NCBI GenBank assembly: GCA_950096615.1
Contig: CATNCP010000019.1
Location: forward strand, 1-50,997
DNA: 50,997 nt
From: an uncultured Kangiella sp.
GTDB taxonomy: Bacteria > Pseudomonadota > Gammaproteobacteria > Enterobacterales > Kangiellaceae
Reading direction: 5' to 3'
Position numbers and translations under genes: made by a program. A model generated the notes under the pieces. It did no database searches. It saw only the letters and a program-made list of their open reading frames with translations, and had not been told where the DNA came from. Shown in pieces: positions 33,234 through 42,509 of the stretch (the stretch's first letter is position 1; each line of letters opens with the position of its first letter).

Positions 33234-33576
33234 TTTGTCCTCAAATTTTAGATAGGCGGTATCCAAATCGGCTTAATAATCTACAACAAGAAAGAATAAT
33301 CATCAATTATTTGTTTATCTTGAATATATGTTCACATTATTTGAAATAGGCTCTTGATTATTATTTGTAGAATATTATTATCTGTGCTTTGAAATGGAAT
33401 TTGGCCTTCAATTGCCTTAAAAACGTCATAAATTATAAGATTTGAGCGCGTAGTATAGCGATCAGGGCTAAGAAGTTTTGAAATAAATTTAAAAAATGTG
33501 GACTGATTGGATAAAAGTATCCTCAGGAAGAATAAAAAATATACAAGATATTTTATAGATATTAGGGATTTTCTGG
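33234..33576. other. 343-nt AT-rich divergent region between kinase and T6SS operon
   Basis: No gene is seen in this strongly AT-rich region between the kinase and tagH. It must hold the promoters of both transcripts. Short A/T repeats abound and no clear sigma-70 pair stands out. A TGGC-TTGC pair at 33402-33415 resembles a sigma-54 element, but its GG and GC are separated by 9 nt, not 10. Confidence 0.5.
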
Positions 33577-34956
33577 ATGAGTATTCTGAAATTAAAGGTT
33601 ACGAGCTACCATCGTTTAACTCCAGGGCAAGTCGTAGAGCAGACTTTTACAGAGCAAGGGGGCAGCATTGGGCGTTCCGCAAAATCAGATTGGGTCTTAC
33701 CTGACCCTGATAAAGTGATCTCAAGTGTTCATGCTTATATAAGTTTCCAGTCAGCTCAATTCTATATAACCGATAATTCGACCAATGGCTTATTTGTTAA
33801 TCGTTCAGTGCAGCCTTTAGGAAAGGGTAACAGCCAGAGTTTAGCAGATGGCGATTATCTTCAGTTAGGAGATTATGAGGTTGAGGTTGCGGTTGAAGCG
33901 GGAATTCCAGAGGTAGCGCAAACGCAGGTTCAGCAAACTGCTCCGCCAATCACTCCTTCAGAGCCTCCGCAAGAATATATTGATCAAACAGCATTAGATG
34001 CAGAACGAGCGCAACCGACGCGAACAGAAGCGGTAAGCCAAGATCCTTACGCCGAGAACTTCACTCCGCCAATGGCGCAAATTCCAGAAGATTGGGATCA
34101 TAATTCTGCCAATGGATCGCCAGAACAAATTAAGCAAGCTACAGAAGTGCGTCATCCAGAGGCGAAGCCAGCTGAATCAAGCCGTATTGCACAGCCAGCT
34201 TCAACAAAGGATGCTGCGATCACACCACAAACTGGTGCAATGACAGGTGAAAGGAGTGAGGCATTTAGTGCGCCGGCAAAAGCTCAAACTCATCAGCAAC
34301 CACAGCAACCAGCCCCAGCTATGCCAGCGTCAGGTGGAAGTTTTGACAGTATTGATGGTGAGCAAGCAAAAGCGTATCTGACTTCATTCCTAAATGCAGC
34401 GGGCTTAAGAGAAGATGATTTACCGCGAGAGGTTTCTCCTGCCCTGTTTGAAGCCATGGGCGGTGCATTACGATTTTCATTGCAAGGCATGCTGGATATC
34501 TTGAGAGCAAGATCCGATATGAAAAGTGAATTCCGCGTGATGCAGACAACGATTAGAACTCAAGAAAACAATCCATTGAAGTTCTCGATTAATGTTGATG
34601 AAGCGATGAGAAACTTATTTCTGCGGCAAGTACCAGGGTTTTTGCCATGGTTTCAAGCGATTGAAAGTTGCTTTAAAGATATGAGTACACATGAGTTGGC
34701 ATTAATGGCTGGAACCCAGGGTGCATTACAGGGTGTGCTAGATACATTGAATCCAGAAGAGATATCAAGAGCCAATCAAAGCGAATCGGCGTTACAAAAA
34801 GTATTGCCAGCAACGAAGAAGGCGAAAATGTGGGATGTTTTTGTAACATTACACAAAGAGGCACAAGAAGAAGTAGGCCAAGGCTCAGAAAAGACATTTT
34901 CAGAAGATTTCGCTGCGGCTTATGAAGCGCAGCTTAAGAAACTAGGCGCAAATTAA
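33577..34956 (+). CDS. tagH: TagH, T6SS FHA-domain protein
   Basis: A 459-residue cytosolic regulator. The FHA domain at about 5-110 shows GSIGRSAKSDWVLPD, ISSVHAYI (the SxxH box) and DNSTNGLFVN, all needed to bind phospho-threonine. A Pro/Gln/Ala-rich linker spans about 115-250. The C-terminal TagH domain (about 255-455) has AKAYLTSFLNAAGL, FEAMGGALRFSLQGMLDIL, FRVMQTTIRTQENNPLKFS and FLRQVPGFLPW. In T6SS loci with a PpkA-type kinase, the FHA protein recruits or is modified by the kinase to switch secretion on. It is the first gene of the tss operon. Confidence 0.93.
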   Translation: MSILKLKVTSYHRLTPGQVVEQTFTEQGGSIGRSAKSDWVLPDPDKVISSVHAYISFQSAQFYITDNSTNGLFVNRSVQPLGKGNSQSLADGDYLQLGDYEVEVAVEAGIPEVAQTQVQQTAPPITPSEPPQEYIDQTALDAERAQPTRTEAVSQDPYAENFTPPMAQIPEDWDHNSANGSPEQIKQATEVRHPEAKPAESSRIAQPASTKDAAITPQTGAMTGERSEAFSAPAKAQTHQQPQQPAPAMPASGGSFDSIDGEQAKAYLTSFLNAAGLREDDLPREVSPALFEAMGGALRFSLQGMLDILRARSDMKSEFRVMQTTIRTQENNPLKFSINVDEAMRNLFLRQVPGFLPWFQAIESCFKDMSTHELALMAGTQGALQGVLDTLNPEEISRANQSESALQKVLPATKKAKMWDVFVTLHKEAQEEVGQGSEKTFSEDFAAAYEAQLKKLGAN

Positions 34957-34989
34957 CCGATATTAAGTAAGGCAAGAATTGAGGAAAAG

Positions 34990-35460
34990 ATGAAACAACT
35001 AATAAGAAACATGTTAACGATAGGCTTGGCGATTGCAGTTGCAGGGTGTTCGTTCTTAGGTGGTGAAGACGGTGCTGATGTGCAACTGGATGTGATGGTA
35101 GATAAACAAGTAAATCCAGACCCATCGGGCAGAGCTTCACCTTTAGTCATTAAAGTCTATCAACTTAACGATAAATTGGCTTTTGAAACTAAGGACTTCT
35201 TCTCAATCTATGATGCGACAGATAAAGATATACAGAAAGCGATACTAACTCAAAAAGAGTATCAGCTGAATCCAGGACACGAAATCCATAAGGCGTTAGT
35301 GACAGACCCGAAAACGAACTACATTGGTATTGTTGCAGCATTCAGGGATATTGAAATTGCTAAGTGGCGAGCGGTAGCAAAAGTAACACCTGGTGAAGAA
35401 CATAAAGTAACGTTTACGTTGAAGGGCGTAAGCATAGAAGTTGTAGCGGAAGAATTGTAA
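34990..35460 (+). CDS. tssJ: TssJ, T6SS outer-membrane lipoprotein
   Basis: A 156-residue lipoprotein: signal MKQLIRNMLTIGLAIAVAGC with Cys20, followed by S. The mature beta-sandwich has the TssJ marks LDVMVDKQVNPD, SPLVIKVYQLNDKLAF, FFSIYDATDKDI, and the C-terminal strand HKVTFTLKGVSIEVV. TssJ binds the periplasmic tip of TssM, anchoring the TssJLM membrane complex at the outer membrane. GAGGAAA precedes the ATG; tssK starts 9 nt after the stop. Confidence 0.95.
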   Translation: MKQLIRNMLTIGLAIAVAGCSFLGGEDGADVQLDVMVDKQVNPDPSGRASPLVIKVYQLNDKLAFETKDFFSIYDATDKDIQKAILTQKEYQLNPGHEIHKALVTDPKTNYIGIVAAFRDIEIAKWRAVAKVTPGEEHKVTFTLKGVSIEVVAEEL

Positions 35461-35469
35461 AGGTGATTG

Positions 35470-36810
35470 ATGGATAACAGGGTTGTATGGGCTGAAGGAA
35501 TATTTTTATCACCACATCACTTTCAGCAACAAGAGCGATATTTTGAGAATACACTGAATCAGCGAGTGTCAGTAACAAGCCCCTTTCAGTGGGGTTTTAG
35601 GCGTTTACTCATTGAACCTGACGCACTTCTCATGGGGCAAATATCAATTTCAGAAGCAAGAGGGATTTTTGCGGATGGAACAGTATTTAATTTGCCACAA
35701 AATGATCCTGTGCCTGCAGTACTGGATCTAAGTGAGCAAAAGCAACTGGCAGGAAAGCGTGTATTTTTAGCTGTTCCAAGCATTCAAAATAACAAGGCTT
35801 TGATCAATAAGCGATTAGATAGCCAAGACAACTTTCGTTATAACCGGATTGATATTGAGTTAATGGATTATAACGAAGGAGATCGCTCTGCTGAATCGCT
35901 TGAGTTGGCGAGCCTAAATATAAAATTAGTATTGGAAGGCGAAAATACCAAAGATGATGGCAATGTTAGATTGCCTGTAGCAAAGATTAAGGAAAGCACG
36001 AGTAACGGTTCCTTAATATTGGATGAGACATTTATCCCGCCAATAATAGACATAAAGGCAAGTAATCACTTGTTATCAGCCGTAAAGCAATTGATTTCTA
36101 CTCTCTCTGTGCGAGCGACAACATTATCGGAGAGGGTGGTTAATGTTAGCCAAGGTGGTTCAAATACAATACAAAACTTTTTATTACTACAGTTATTTAA
36201 TCGTTATGAAGGTTTATTTAAACATTATCTAGCATTACCGTTTTTACACCCAGAAGTGATGTATCGTCTTTTAGTGCAGTTTGAAGGAGAGTTAGCAACT
36301 TATTACTCAGCGACAAGGCGAGGTAATAGTAGCTTAATGTATCGTCATGATGATTTAAGTCAGACATTTAAGATTATTGACAAGGTGTTAAAGGACTACC
36401 TTAGCGCTGTGATAGAAGAAGCGGCCAGCCCAATCACGATAGAAGATCGTCGATATGGAATCAAAGTGGCAACGGTACACGATAAAAAGTTATTCAAACA
36501 GGCAATTTTTGTTTTAGCGGTGAAAGCTGATATGCCTGTCGACGATTTGCGAGGGCAATTCCCAAAGCAAACTAAAATAGGAACCGTTGAGAATATTCGG
36601 AATCTGGTGAATAACCAGCTGCCAGGAATTAGCTTAAGTAGTTTGCCTGTAGCCCCTCGAGAAATACCTATCAAAAGAGACTTTGTGTATTTTCAGTTAG
36701 AAGGAAATAGTCCACATTGGGAAAGTTTAAGTGCTTCTGGAGGGCTAGCTTTTCATGTTTCAGGAGACTTCCCTGAGTTAGAGCTCGAGTTTTGGGCGGT
36801 AAGGAAATAA
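35470..36810 (+). CDS. tssK: TssK, T6SS baseplate component
   Basis: TssK connects the baseplate with the membrane complex. The ATG at 35470 is chosen over the adjacent in-frame TTG (35467), as the GGTG at 35462-35465 is too close to the TTG. The 446 residues begin with the family signature VVWAEGIFLSPHHFQQQERYF. Other conserved parts are RGIFADGTVF, the FLHPEVMYRLLVQFEGELATY helix and the C-terminal FYFQLEGNSPHW-type region (VYFQLEGNSPHWESL). It lies 9 nt after tssJ and 15 nt before tssL. Confidence 0.96.
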   Translation: MDNRVVWAEGIFLSPHHFQQQERYFENTLNQRVSVTSPFQWGFRRLLIEPDALLMGQISISEARGIFADGTVFNLPQNDPVPAVLDLSEQKQLAGKRVFLAVPSIQNNKALINKRLDSQDNFRYNRIDIELMDYNEGDRSAESLELASLNIKLVLEGENTKDDGNVRLPVAKIKESTSNGSLILDETFIPPIIDIKASNHLLSAVKQLISTLSVRATTLSERVVNVSQGGSNTIQNFLLLQLFNRYEGLFKHYLALPFLHPEVMYRLLVQFEGELATYYSATRRGNSSLMYRHDDLSQTFKIIDKVLKDYLSAVIEEAASPITIEDRRYGIKVATVHDKKLFKQAIFVLAVKADMPVDDLRGQFPKQTKIGTVENIRNLVNNQLPGISLSSLPVAPREIPIKRDFVYFQLEGNSPHWESLSASGGLAFHVSGDFPELELEFWAVRK

Positions 36811-36825
36811 GAATAAGGACATACA

Positions 36826-38172
36826 ATGACACAAGCATTTGATGACTCAGATAAGACTATTGTAATACCTCGGCCAGGCGGAATACAAAGAGCGCCAACC
36901 AAGCCTCCTGCAGAGGATGAAACACTAATGCCGGAGTTAAGCAGAAATACTATCGGCACATTATTTTCAGTATCAGGTATTGGAACCAATCCGATACTCG
37001 ATGCTGCGACAACGTTAATTGCTTTAGCGGTAGAGTTACGAAATACCCCCGTCGTCAATAATTTAGATTTGCTGCATAAGCAATGCCTGAACCAGATGCG
37101 GGACTTTGAGAACCAGTTAAGAAAAGCAGATGTGGAGATGGATGATATTGCGGATGCAAGGTATTGCCTGTGTACCGTTATCGACGAAACTGTCCTCAAT
37201 ACTCCTTGGGGTACTAACAGCATGTGGAGTACCAAAAGCTTATTAAGTATTTTTTATAAGCAGACTTGGGGTGGAGAACAATTCTTTTCGATCTTGGAAA
37301 ATCGTCTGACAAATCCTGCAAAAAACAAAGACTTATTAGAATTTATGTACGTCTGCTTAGAGCTAGGGTTCGAAGGTAAGTATAGAGTCGACCCTAATGG
37401 CTACAAGCAGATAGAAGAACACAAGGATAGGCTGTATCGGGAATTAGCACGGCTAAAAGGTGAGCTGAGTAAGGAAATATCACCGCGATGGCAGTCAAAT
37501 GTGCCAGAAATGATCAGTAGTAGCAGAAAAATTCCGGTATGGATGGTTGGGTTAGTATTAGCTGCAATATTACTTGGGCTCTACATGACTTTCAGCTATC
37601 AATTAAGTGAAAAAGCAGATCCCGTCTATAAGCGCTTTGCAACACTGATCCCAGAGACACAGGTAGAGTCAGAAAATAGTCAGATGTATGTGGACTATGC
37701 AAAACAATTGAGGCAGCTATTATCGACTGAGATAGAAATGAACAAACTCATGGTAGTTGAGAAGGTCGATAGAGTAAGCATCGTTATATTAAATGGTCAA
37801 ATGTTTGACTCAGCAAGTGCAAGTTTAAATGAAGGTTATTTGCCGCTCTTAGAGAAAGTGGGGCAAGTCTTAACTACTGTACCGGGTAAAATTGAAGTTA
37901 TTGGCCATAGTGATGACCAGAAAATATTTACAGCACGTTACCACTCTAATTGGGAGCTTTCATTAGCAAGAGCAAACTCGGTAGTGAGGTATTTAAGTGG
38001 CAATGAAAGACTAGCGACCCGTATGACCGCAGAGGGGCGTGGTGATGCGGACCCAATGTTTGAAAACAGTACAGAAGAGAACCGAGCAAAAAACCGTCGT
38101 GTCGAAATAATGTTATCGCTTAATAATAATCATACTAATGATTTCAATACTGCGAAGACAGTAGGTGAATAA
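36826..38172 (+). CDS. tssL: TssL (DotU/IcmH) with C-terminal OmpA domain
   Basis: A 448-residue inner-membrane component of the TssJLM complex. The N-terminus reads MTQAFDDSDKTIVIPRPGG, with a possible phospho-acceptor Thr11. The cytosolic DotU domain spans about 50-215 (LRNTPVVNN, MDDIADARYCLCTVIDETVL, FFSILENRL). One membrane helix lies at about 233-256 (VWMVGLVLAAILLGLYMTF), and an OmpA-like peptidoglycan-binding domain at about 310-440 ends with GHSDDQK, RANSVVRYLS, EGRGDADP and NRRVEIML. The peptidoglycan domain anchors the complex to the wall. In Agrobacterium, TssL phosphorylation by PpkA lets it bind Fha; the same is possible here. Confidence 0.95.
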   Translation: MTQAFDDSDKTIVIPRPGGIQRAPTKPPAEDETLMPELSRNTIGTLFSVSGIGTNPILDAATTLIALAVELRNTPVVNNLDLLHKQCLNQMRDFENQLRKADVEMDDIADARYCLCTVIDETVLNTPWGTNSMWSTKSLLSIFYKQTWGGEQFFSILENRLTNPAKNKDLLEFMYVCLELGFEGKYRVDPNGYKQIEEHKDRLYRELARLKGELSKEISPRWQSNVPEMISSSRKIPVWMVGLVLAAILLGLYMTFSYQLSEKADPVYKRFATLIPETQVESENSQMYVDYAKQLRQLLSTEIEMNKLMVVEKVDRVSIVILNGQMFDSASASLNEGYLPLLEKVGQVLTTVPGKIEVIGHSDDQKIFTARYHSNWELSLARANSVVRYLSGNERLATRMTAEGRGDADPMFENSTEENRAKNRRVEIMLSLNNNHTNDFNTAKTVGE

Positions 38173-38187
38173 AAGGAAAAGGATGTC

Positions 38188-41100
38188 ATGAGAAAGTTCT
38201 GGAAAGCATTGAAAGGTTTTATTACCAACAAGTGGGTAATCACCATACTTGTAATTGCTGCAGTCGTTGCATTGATATGGTTTGGTGGACCATTGGTTTC
38301 TATTGCAAGTGTAAAGCCTTTAGAAAGTGAAGTAGCAAGATTAGCTACATTGTTTGTATTAGCCATGATATGGGCGCTATATAACTTCTTCCAAAAATCA
38401 AAAGCTAACAAAAATAATAAAAGATTAGTTGAGAGTATGGTGGAGCAGCCATTAGAAGAAGACGAACATGAGAAACTGTCTAGAGAAGAAGTTAGTGCTT
38501 TACGGGATCGAATGAAGCAGGCTCTGTCGATCTTAGAGAAAAATAAATTAAATGGAAAAAACATATACCAACTTCCTTGGTTTGTAATGATAGGCCCTCC
38601 TGGTGCAGGTAAAACGACTACTATCATGAACTCGGGGATTCGCTTGCCATTAAAAGATGTCATGGGCGGAGAGCCGGTCAAAGGTGTTGGTGGAACAAGG
38701 AATTGCGATTGGTGGTTTACGAATGAGGGAGTATTACTAGATACAGCCGGTCGTTACACAACACAGGATAGCTATGAAGAAGTTGATAGTCGTGCTTGGC
38801 ATGGTTTTTTAAATCTTCTGAAAGATACGCGACCAATGCGTCCTGTTAATGGAGCCATTTTAGCAATAAGTTTAGCAGAAATTGCAGGGCAGACGCAGAC
38901 AGAAAGAAATGATCATGCACAAGCAATTCGCCAGCGTATACAAGAGTTAAAAGTCCACCTTGGAGTAAACGTTCCTGTTTACGTAATGTTAACGAAAGCG
39001 GATCTTCTGGCAGGATTTGAGCAAACATTCGATGATCTGAGTAAGGAAGAGCGAGAACAAGTCTTTGGATTCACTTTCGATATAAATAATAACTACAACG
39101 AAAACGGTGCTATCGCCGACTTTAACCGTTATTTTGTAGAACTAATAAAAGAAGTAGAAGCTCGTGTTTTAAAACGTCTACAACAAGAGCGAGACCCTGA
39201 GCGTAAGGCACTAATATTTAACTTTCCTCGACAGCTTAGAATGGCGCAAAAGGGGATTGATGACTTTTTAAAAGAAGTTTTCTTACAGAACCGATACGAA
39301 GAGCCATTTGTCTTGCGTGGTATCTATCTAGTTAGTGCAACGCAAGAAGGATCACCAATTGATCGTATATCAAGCAATTTATCAAAGAGCTTTGGCTTCA
39401 AAATTAATGGACATAAAAGTAATGATAACTCGGGCAAAGGCTACTTTATAAAAGATGTTCTAACCCGGTTGATATTTAGAGAGTCAGAATTAGTCGGTAC
39501 GAATATCAAATATGAGCGACGCCAACAATTATTTCGTTATTTTGGCTATGCTGCGTGCCTATTAGTGTCTCTAGTAGCCAGCTATTTGTGGATTAATAGT
39601 TACTATAAGAATCAATCACTAATAGAGCATACACAGCAGTTAGTCGAAAAGTATGACACCGTCACCGAAGGAGGGCTTAAAACGGATTCAAGTATTCTTG
39701 AACTGAATGATGGATTAAATGTTTTACGCCAATTTCCTGAAGGGTATGCGCCAGAAAAAAATGCTCCAATTAGTATGAGATTTGGTCTGTATCAGGGTGA
39801 AAAATTTGGTGGGCAGGCAAGAGAAGCTTATCAAAAAGCACTCAACAATTTCTTTGGACCATTCTTGCAAAGCAGTATAGAGGGCGAACTAGCAAATGCT
39901 GATGATAATACAGATTATCTATACGAGATGCTTAGGTTGTACCTGATGTTCTATGAAAAAGAACATATGAGTCATGAAGATATTAGTAACTTCTTTGCAC
40001 TATATTTAAAGCGAGAACACGGGGGTGATTTAAACAACCAATTTAGACATGAAATGCAGCAGCATTTAACGTCATATTTGGACTTAAATATCCCATTCCC
40101 GAAGAGGGATAGCAAACTAGTAGAGTATGCGCAAGATAAACTGAACGACGTTTCTTTAGTCGACAGGGCCTACGCAAGGCTTAAAGAAGAGTATAGAGAG
40201 TCTATGCCAAGCTTTCAGTTGAGTAATAATATTCCACTTAATATGCAGCAATACTTTTATAGAAAAAGTGGACGAAGTTTAGAAGAAGGAATTCCGGGCT
40301 TATTTACTTATGCTGGATATCATGGAGTCTTCAAGTCAGAAAGTGAGAAGATTACTAAGTTGTTGGCAGAGGAATCGTGGGTTTTGCCGGATCAAAAAGT
40401 GGAATCTCTTGATGATAAGCAAATTACAAAAATGAGATTAGAGGTTCAAAATAAATATTTCCAAGATTACATCTATAAGTGGCGTAACTTGATTAATGAT
40501 GTGGATATTCGCGAGTTCTCGACTCCGGCACAAGGGGCTCTAATGTTGGAGGATTTAACGGGTGTTAACTCCCCAATAAAAAGGATATTTGAATCTGTAA
40601 GAGACAATGTGATGCTCTCGCGAGAGGAGTCTGGTGGAGTGAAAGATATGGCTAAAATGGCTGATAACACTCCTGAGGGCTTAAGGCAGACAAAAGTTGG
40701 CAATCGTGTATCTCGAATCAATCGGATGATGCCGAAGAATATGGATGCTTACTCACAGGAAGAAAACCCTGAAAAAGTAGTAGATAGAGCCTTCAAAGAT
40801 ATCGTTGAATTTGTTGGTCAGGATGATGATAAACCTGCGAGGCTAGACGCCACGTTAGAGTCAATGAAAGACTTAAAATCATTTTTAGAATCAATTAGTA
40901 ATGCCAATAATAAAGCAGAAAAAACTTACGAGGCTACCAGCAGCCCAGAGGCTGCAACGGTAATAAATAATATAGGTATGGAGTCTCGCTCGACACCAAA
41001 GCCAATGAATAACTGGTTAACAAAAATTGAGTCGAGTGGAAAGACGTTAACGACCAGCGGCACTTATAGTTATTTGAACAATACTTGGCGCAGTGAAATT

Positions 41101-41760
41101 TTGCCAGAATGTCGTAGGGCAATTCAAGGACGCTATCCTGTCGATAAAGGCAGCGCTCAAGAGATAACCCTAGATGACTTCAGTAGTTTCTTTGGGTATT
41201 ACGGGGAGATGGATAACTTCTTTAATGAGCACTTAAAAGTATTTGTTGATACTTCAACAAGTCCTTGGAGGCTTCATCGTGATATTGGCATTAGCAGGAA
41301 TACGCTAAGACAGTTCGAAAAAGCAAAGAAGATCAGGGAAACATTCTTTGCTAAGGGTAGTGAGCAGCCAAGTATTAAGTTCTCGCTCAGACCAACGAGC
41401 TTAAGCGTTAACGTTAAGCAGTTCTTTTTAGAAATGGAAGGTCAGGTTTTATCTTATCGACATGGTCCTGCTCGCCAATATCCGATGCGTTGGCCAGGTC
41501 CAGATAGTAGCGGGTTAGCCACTGTCACCTTTACGCCCGCAAGTGGTTTTAAAAATGAAGTCATTCAAGGAAAAGGGTTCTGGAGTTTATTCAGGCTACT
41601 TGATAAAGGTGAAGTCAGAGAATCTGTGTCTTACGACAAATTCTTTGTCGAGTTTAAGCGCGGTGAGTTTAGTGCGATTTTAGAACTGCAGGCCAATAGT
41701 GTGAAGAATCCTTTTTATAAATCTGTGTTGGAGGGTTTCCGTTGTCAGAGCAATTTGTAG
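38188..41760 (+). CDS. tssM: TssM (IcmF/VasK), T6SS membrane-complex ATPase-like protein
   Basis: A 1190-residue inner-membrane protein, the core of TssJLM. Helices at about 15-33 and 50-67 flank a short loop; a cytosolic NTPase-like domain follows with Walker A GPPGAGKTTT (136-145) and a Walker B-type VLLDTAGRY (D185). A third helix at about 450-470 (YFGYAACLLVSLVASYLWI) leads into a long periplasmic region to the C-terminus, where IcmF and VasK-type segments such as FFAKGSEQPSIKFSL and GPARQYPMRWPG occur. The intact Walker A suggests nucleotide binding. The last 19 nt overlap the tagF start. AGGAAAAGGATG precedes the ATG. Confidence 0.95.
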   Translation: MRKFWKALKGFITNKWVITILVIAAVVALIWFGGPLVSIASVKPLESEVARLATLFVLAMIWALYNFFQKSKANKNNKRLVESMVEQPLEEDEHEKLSREEVSALRDRMKQALSILEKNKLNGKNIYQLPWFVMIGPPGAGKTTTIMNSGIRLPLKDVMGGEPVKGVGGTRNCDWWFTNEGVLLDTAGRYTTQDSYEEVDSRAWHGFLNLLKDTRPMRPVNGAILAISLAEIAGQTQTERNDHAQAIRQRIQELKVHLGVNVPVYVMLTKADLLAGFEQTFDDLSKEEREQVFGFTFDINNNYNENGAIADFNRYFVELIKEVEARVLKRLQQERDPERKALIFNFPRQLRMAQKGIDDFLKEVFLQNRYEEPFVLRGIYLVSATQEGSPIDRISSNLSKSFGFKINGHKSNDNSGKGYFIKDVLTRLIFRESELVGTNIKYERRQQLFRYFGYAACLLVSLVASYLWINSYYKNQSLIEHTQQLVEKYDTVTEGGLKTDSSILELNDGLNVLRQFPEGYAPEKNAPISMRFGLYQGEKFGGQAREAYQKALNNFFGPFLQSSIEGELANADDNTDYLYEMLRLYLMFYEKEHMSHEDISNFFALYLKREHGGDLNNQFRHEMQQHLTSYLDLNIPFPKRDSKLVEYAQDKLNDVSLVDRAYARLKEEYRESMPSFQLSNNIPLNMQQYFYRKSGRSLEEGIPGLFTYAGYHGVFKSESEKITKLLAEESWVLPDQKVESLDDKQITKMRLEVQNKYFQDYIYKWRNLINDVDIREFSTPAQGALMLEDLTGVNSPIKRIFESVRDNVMLSREESGGVKDMAKMADNTPEGLRQTKVGNRVSRINRMMPKNMDAYSQEENPEKVVDRAFKDIVEFVGQDDDKPARLDATLESMKDLKSFLESISNANNKAEKTYEATSSPEAATVINNIGMESRSTPKPMNNWLTKIESSGKTLTTSGTYSYLNNTWRSEILPECRRAIQGRYPVDKGSAQEITLDDFSSFFGYYGEMDNFFNEHLKVFVDTSTSPWRLHRDIGISRNTLRQFEKAKKIRETFFAKGSEQPSIKFSLRPTSLSVNVKQFFLEMEGQVLSYRHGPARQYPMRWPGPDSSGLATVTFTPASGFKNEVIQGKGFWSLFRLLDKGEVRESVSYDKFFVEFKRGEFSAILELQANSVKNPFYKSVLEGFRCQSNL

Positions 41761-42509
41761 AACAACAAACTACAGGAAAAATTGCTTGCTTCGGTAAGAT
41801 CCGAGCAAAGGGTGATTTTGTGTCTAGAAATCTTGACTATCAAACTCAAGAATATTTAGACGGTTGGTTACAACAAGCAATCAGTATAAGCCAAGGTCAA
41901 ATCGGAGAGGGTTGGTTAAGACATTATCTAACGAGTCCTATTTGGCGGTTCGTCATAAGTAATAAGGAAATTGGTAAAGACATCATTGGGTTCATGATGC
42001 CTAGTATTGACAAAGTTGGTAGGTATTACCCGCTTTTTATGTTGGAAACTTATGACGAAGGAAAATTGTGTGGTGAAGACTTAAGTTGTAAAAGTTTTGC
42101 AGAGTTAGAAGAGTTGGCTATGAGTACGTTGGATGGAAGCGATGAAAGTTCTGCCTTTTTCGAGTCTCTAAACCAGGCAGCATTTCCATTGTATGGCGAA
42201 GAAGCACCTGTGCCGAGAATATTGCAGAATATTAATTGTGGGGAAGCAGGTATTAGAAGTGAAGTTTTGGAATATCTGTGGCAAGAGTCATTAGATTTTA
42301 CAAGCTTCAGGCACGAACAAATAACAAATAACGATGTTACAGGAATCTGGTGGACAGAAGGATCTAAAACGATAAGTCCCACATTAATATATTGCTCAGG
42401 ATTACCGCCAATTGATGGGTTTAGTGCCTTGATTGATGGCGATTGGGAGCGATGGGGCTGGCAAGAAAAAATAATGAAAGAAGAGGAAGAATCTTTTGCA
42501 GCAGAATGA
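41742..42509 (+). CDS. tagF: TagF, T6SS regulator
   Basis: The TTG at 41742 is used: GGAGG lies about 7 nt upstream and inside the end of tssM, giving 255 residues. The N-terminus CFGKIRAKGDFVSRNL matches the TagF signature (FGK-x-x-x-x-GDFV), followed by GWLRHYLTSPIWRF and KVGRYYPLFM. The C-terminal part ends ALIDGDWERWGW. In Pseudomonas, TagF represses T6SS activity post-translationally by sequestering Fha, independently of the kinase. The overlap with tssM (19 nt) and with pppA (14 nt) suggests tight translational coupling. In Agrobacterium TagF and PppA are fused; here they are separate. Confidence 0.92.
   Translation: MSEQFVEQQTTGKIACFGKIRAKGDFVSRNLDYQTQEYLDGWLQQAISISQGQIGEGWLRHYLTSPIWRFVISNKEIGKDIIGFMMPSIDKVGRYYPLFMLETYDEGKLCGEDLSCKSFAELEELAMSTLDGSDESSAFFESLNQAAFPLYGEEAPVPRILQNINCGEAGIRSEVLEYLWQESLDFTSFRHEQITNNDVTGIWWTEGSKTISPTLIYCSGLPPIDGFSALIDGDWERWGWQEKIMKEEEESFAAE

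Noticed and set aside
33402-33415. Possible sigma-54 promoter before tagH (TGGCCTTCAATTGC)
   Set aside because: GG and GC are separated by 9 nt, while sigma-54 sites need 10; the AC after TGGC is also missing.
33507-33704. 65-codon plus-strand open frame overlapping the start of tagH
   Set aside because: It runs in another frame across the FHA domain coding region and has no RBS or protein-like composition; tagH is well supported.
36753-37235. 160-codon minus-strand open frame across the tssK-tssL junction
   Set aside because: Shadow of two well-supported genes on the other strand.
38130-38681. 183-codon minus-strand open frame at the tssM start
   Set aside because: It is antisense to the TssM helices and Walker A region, so its hydrophobic look is only a mirror of them.
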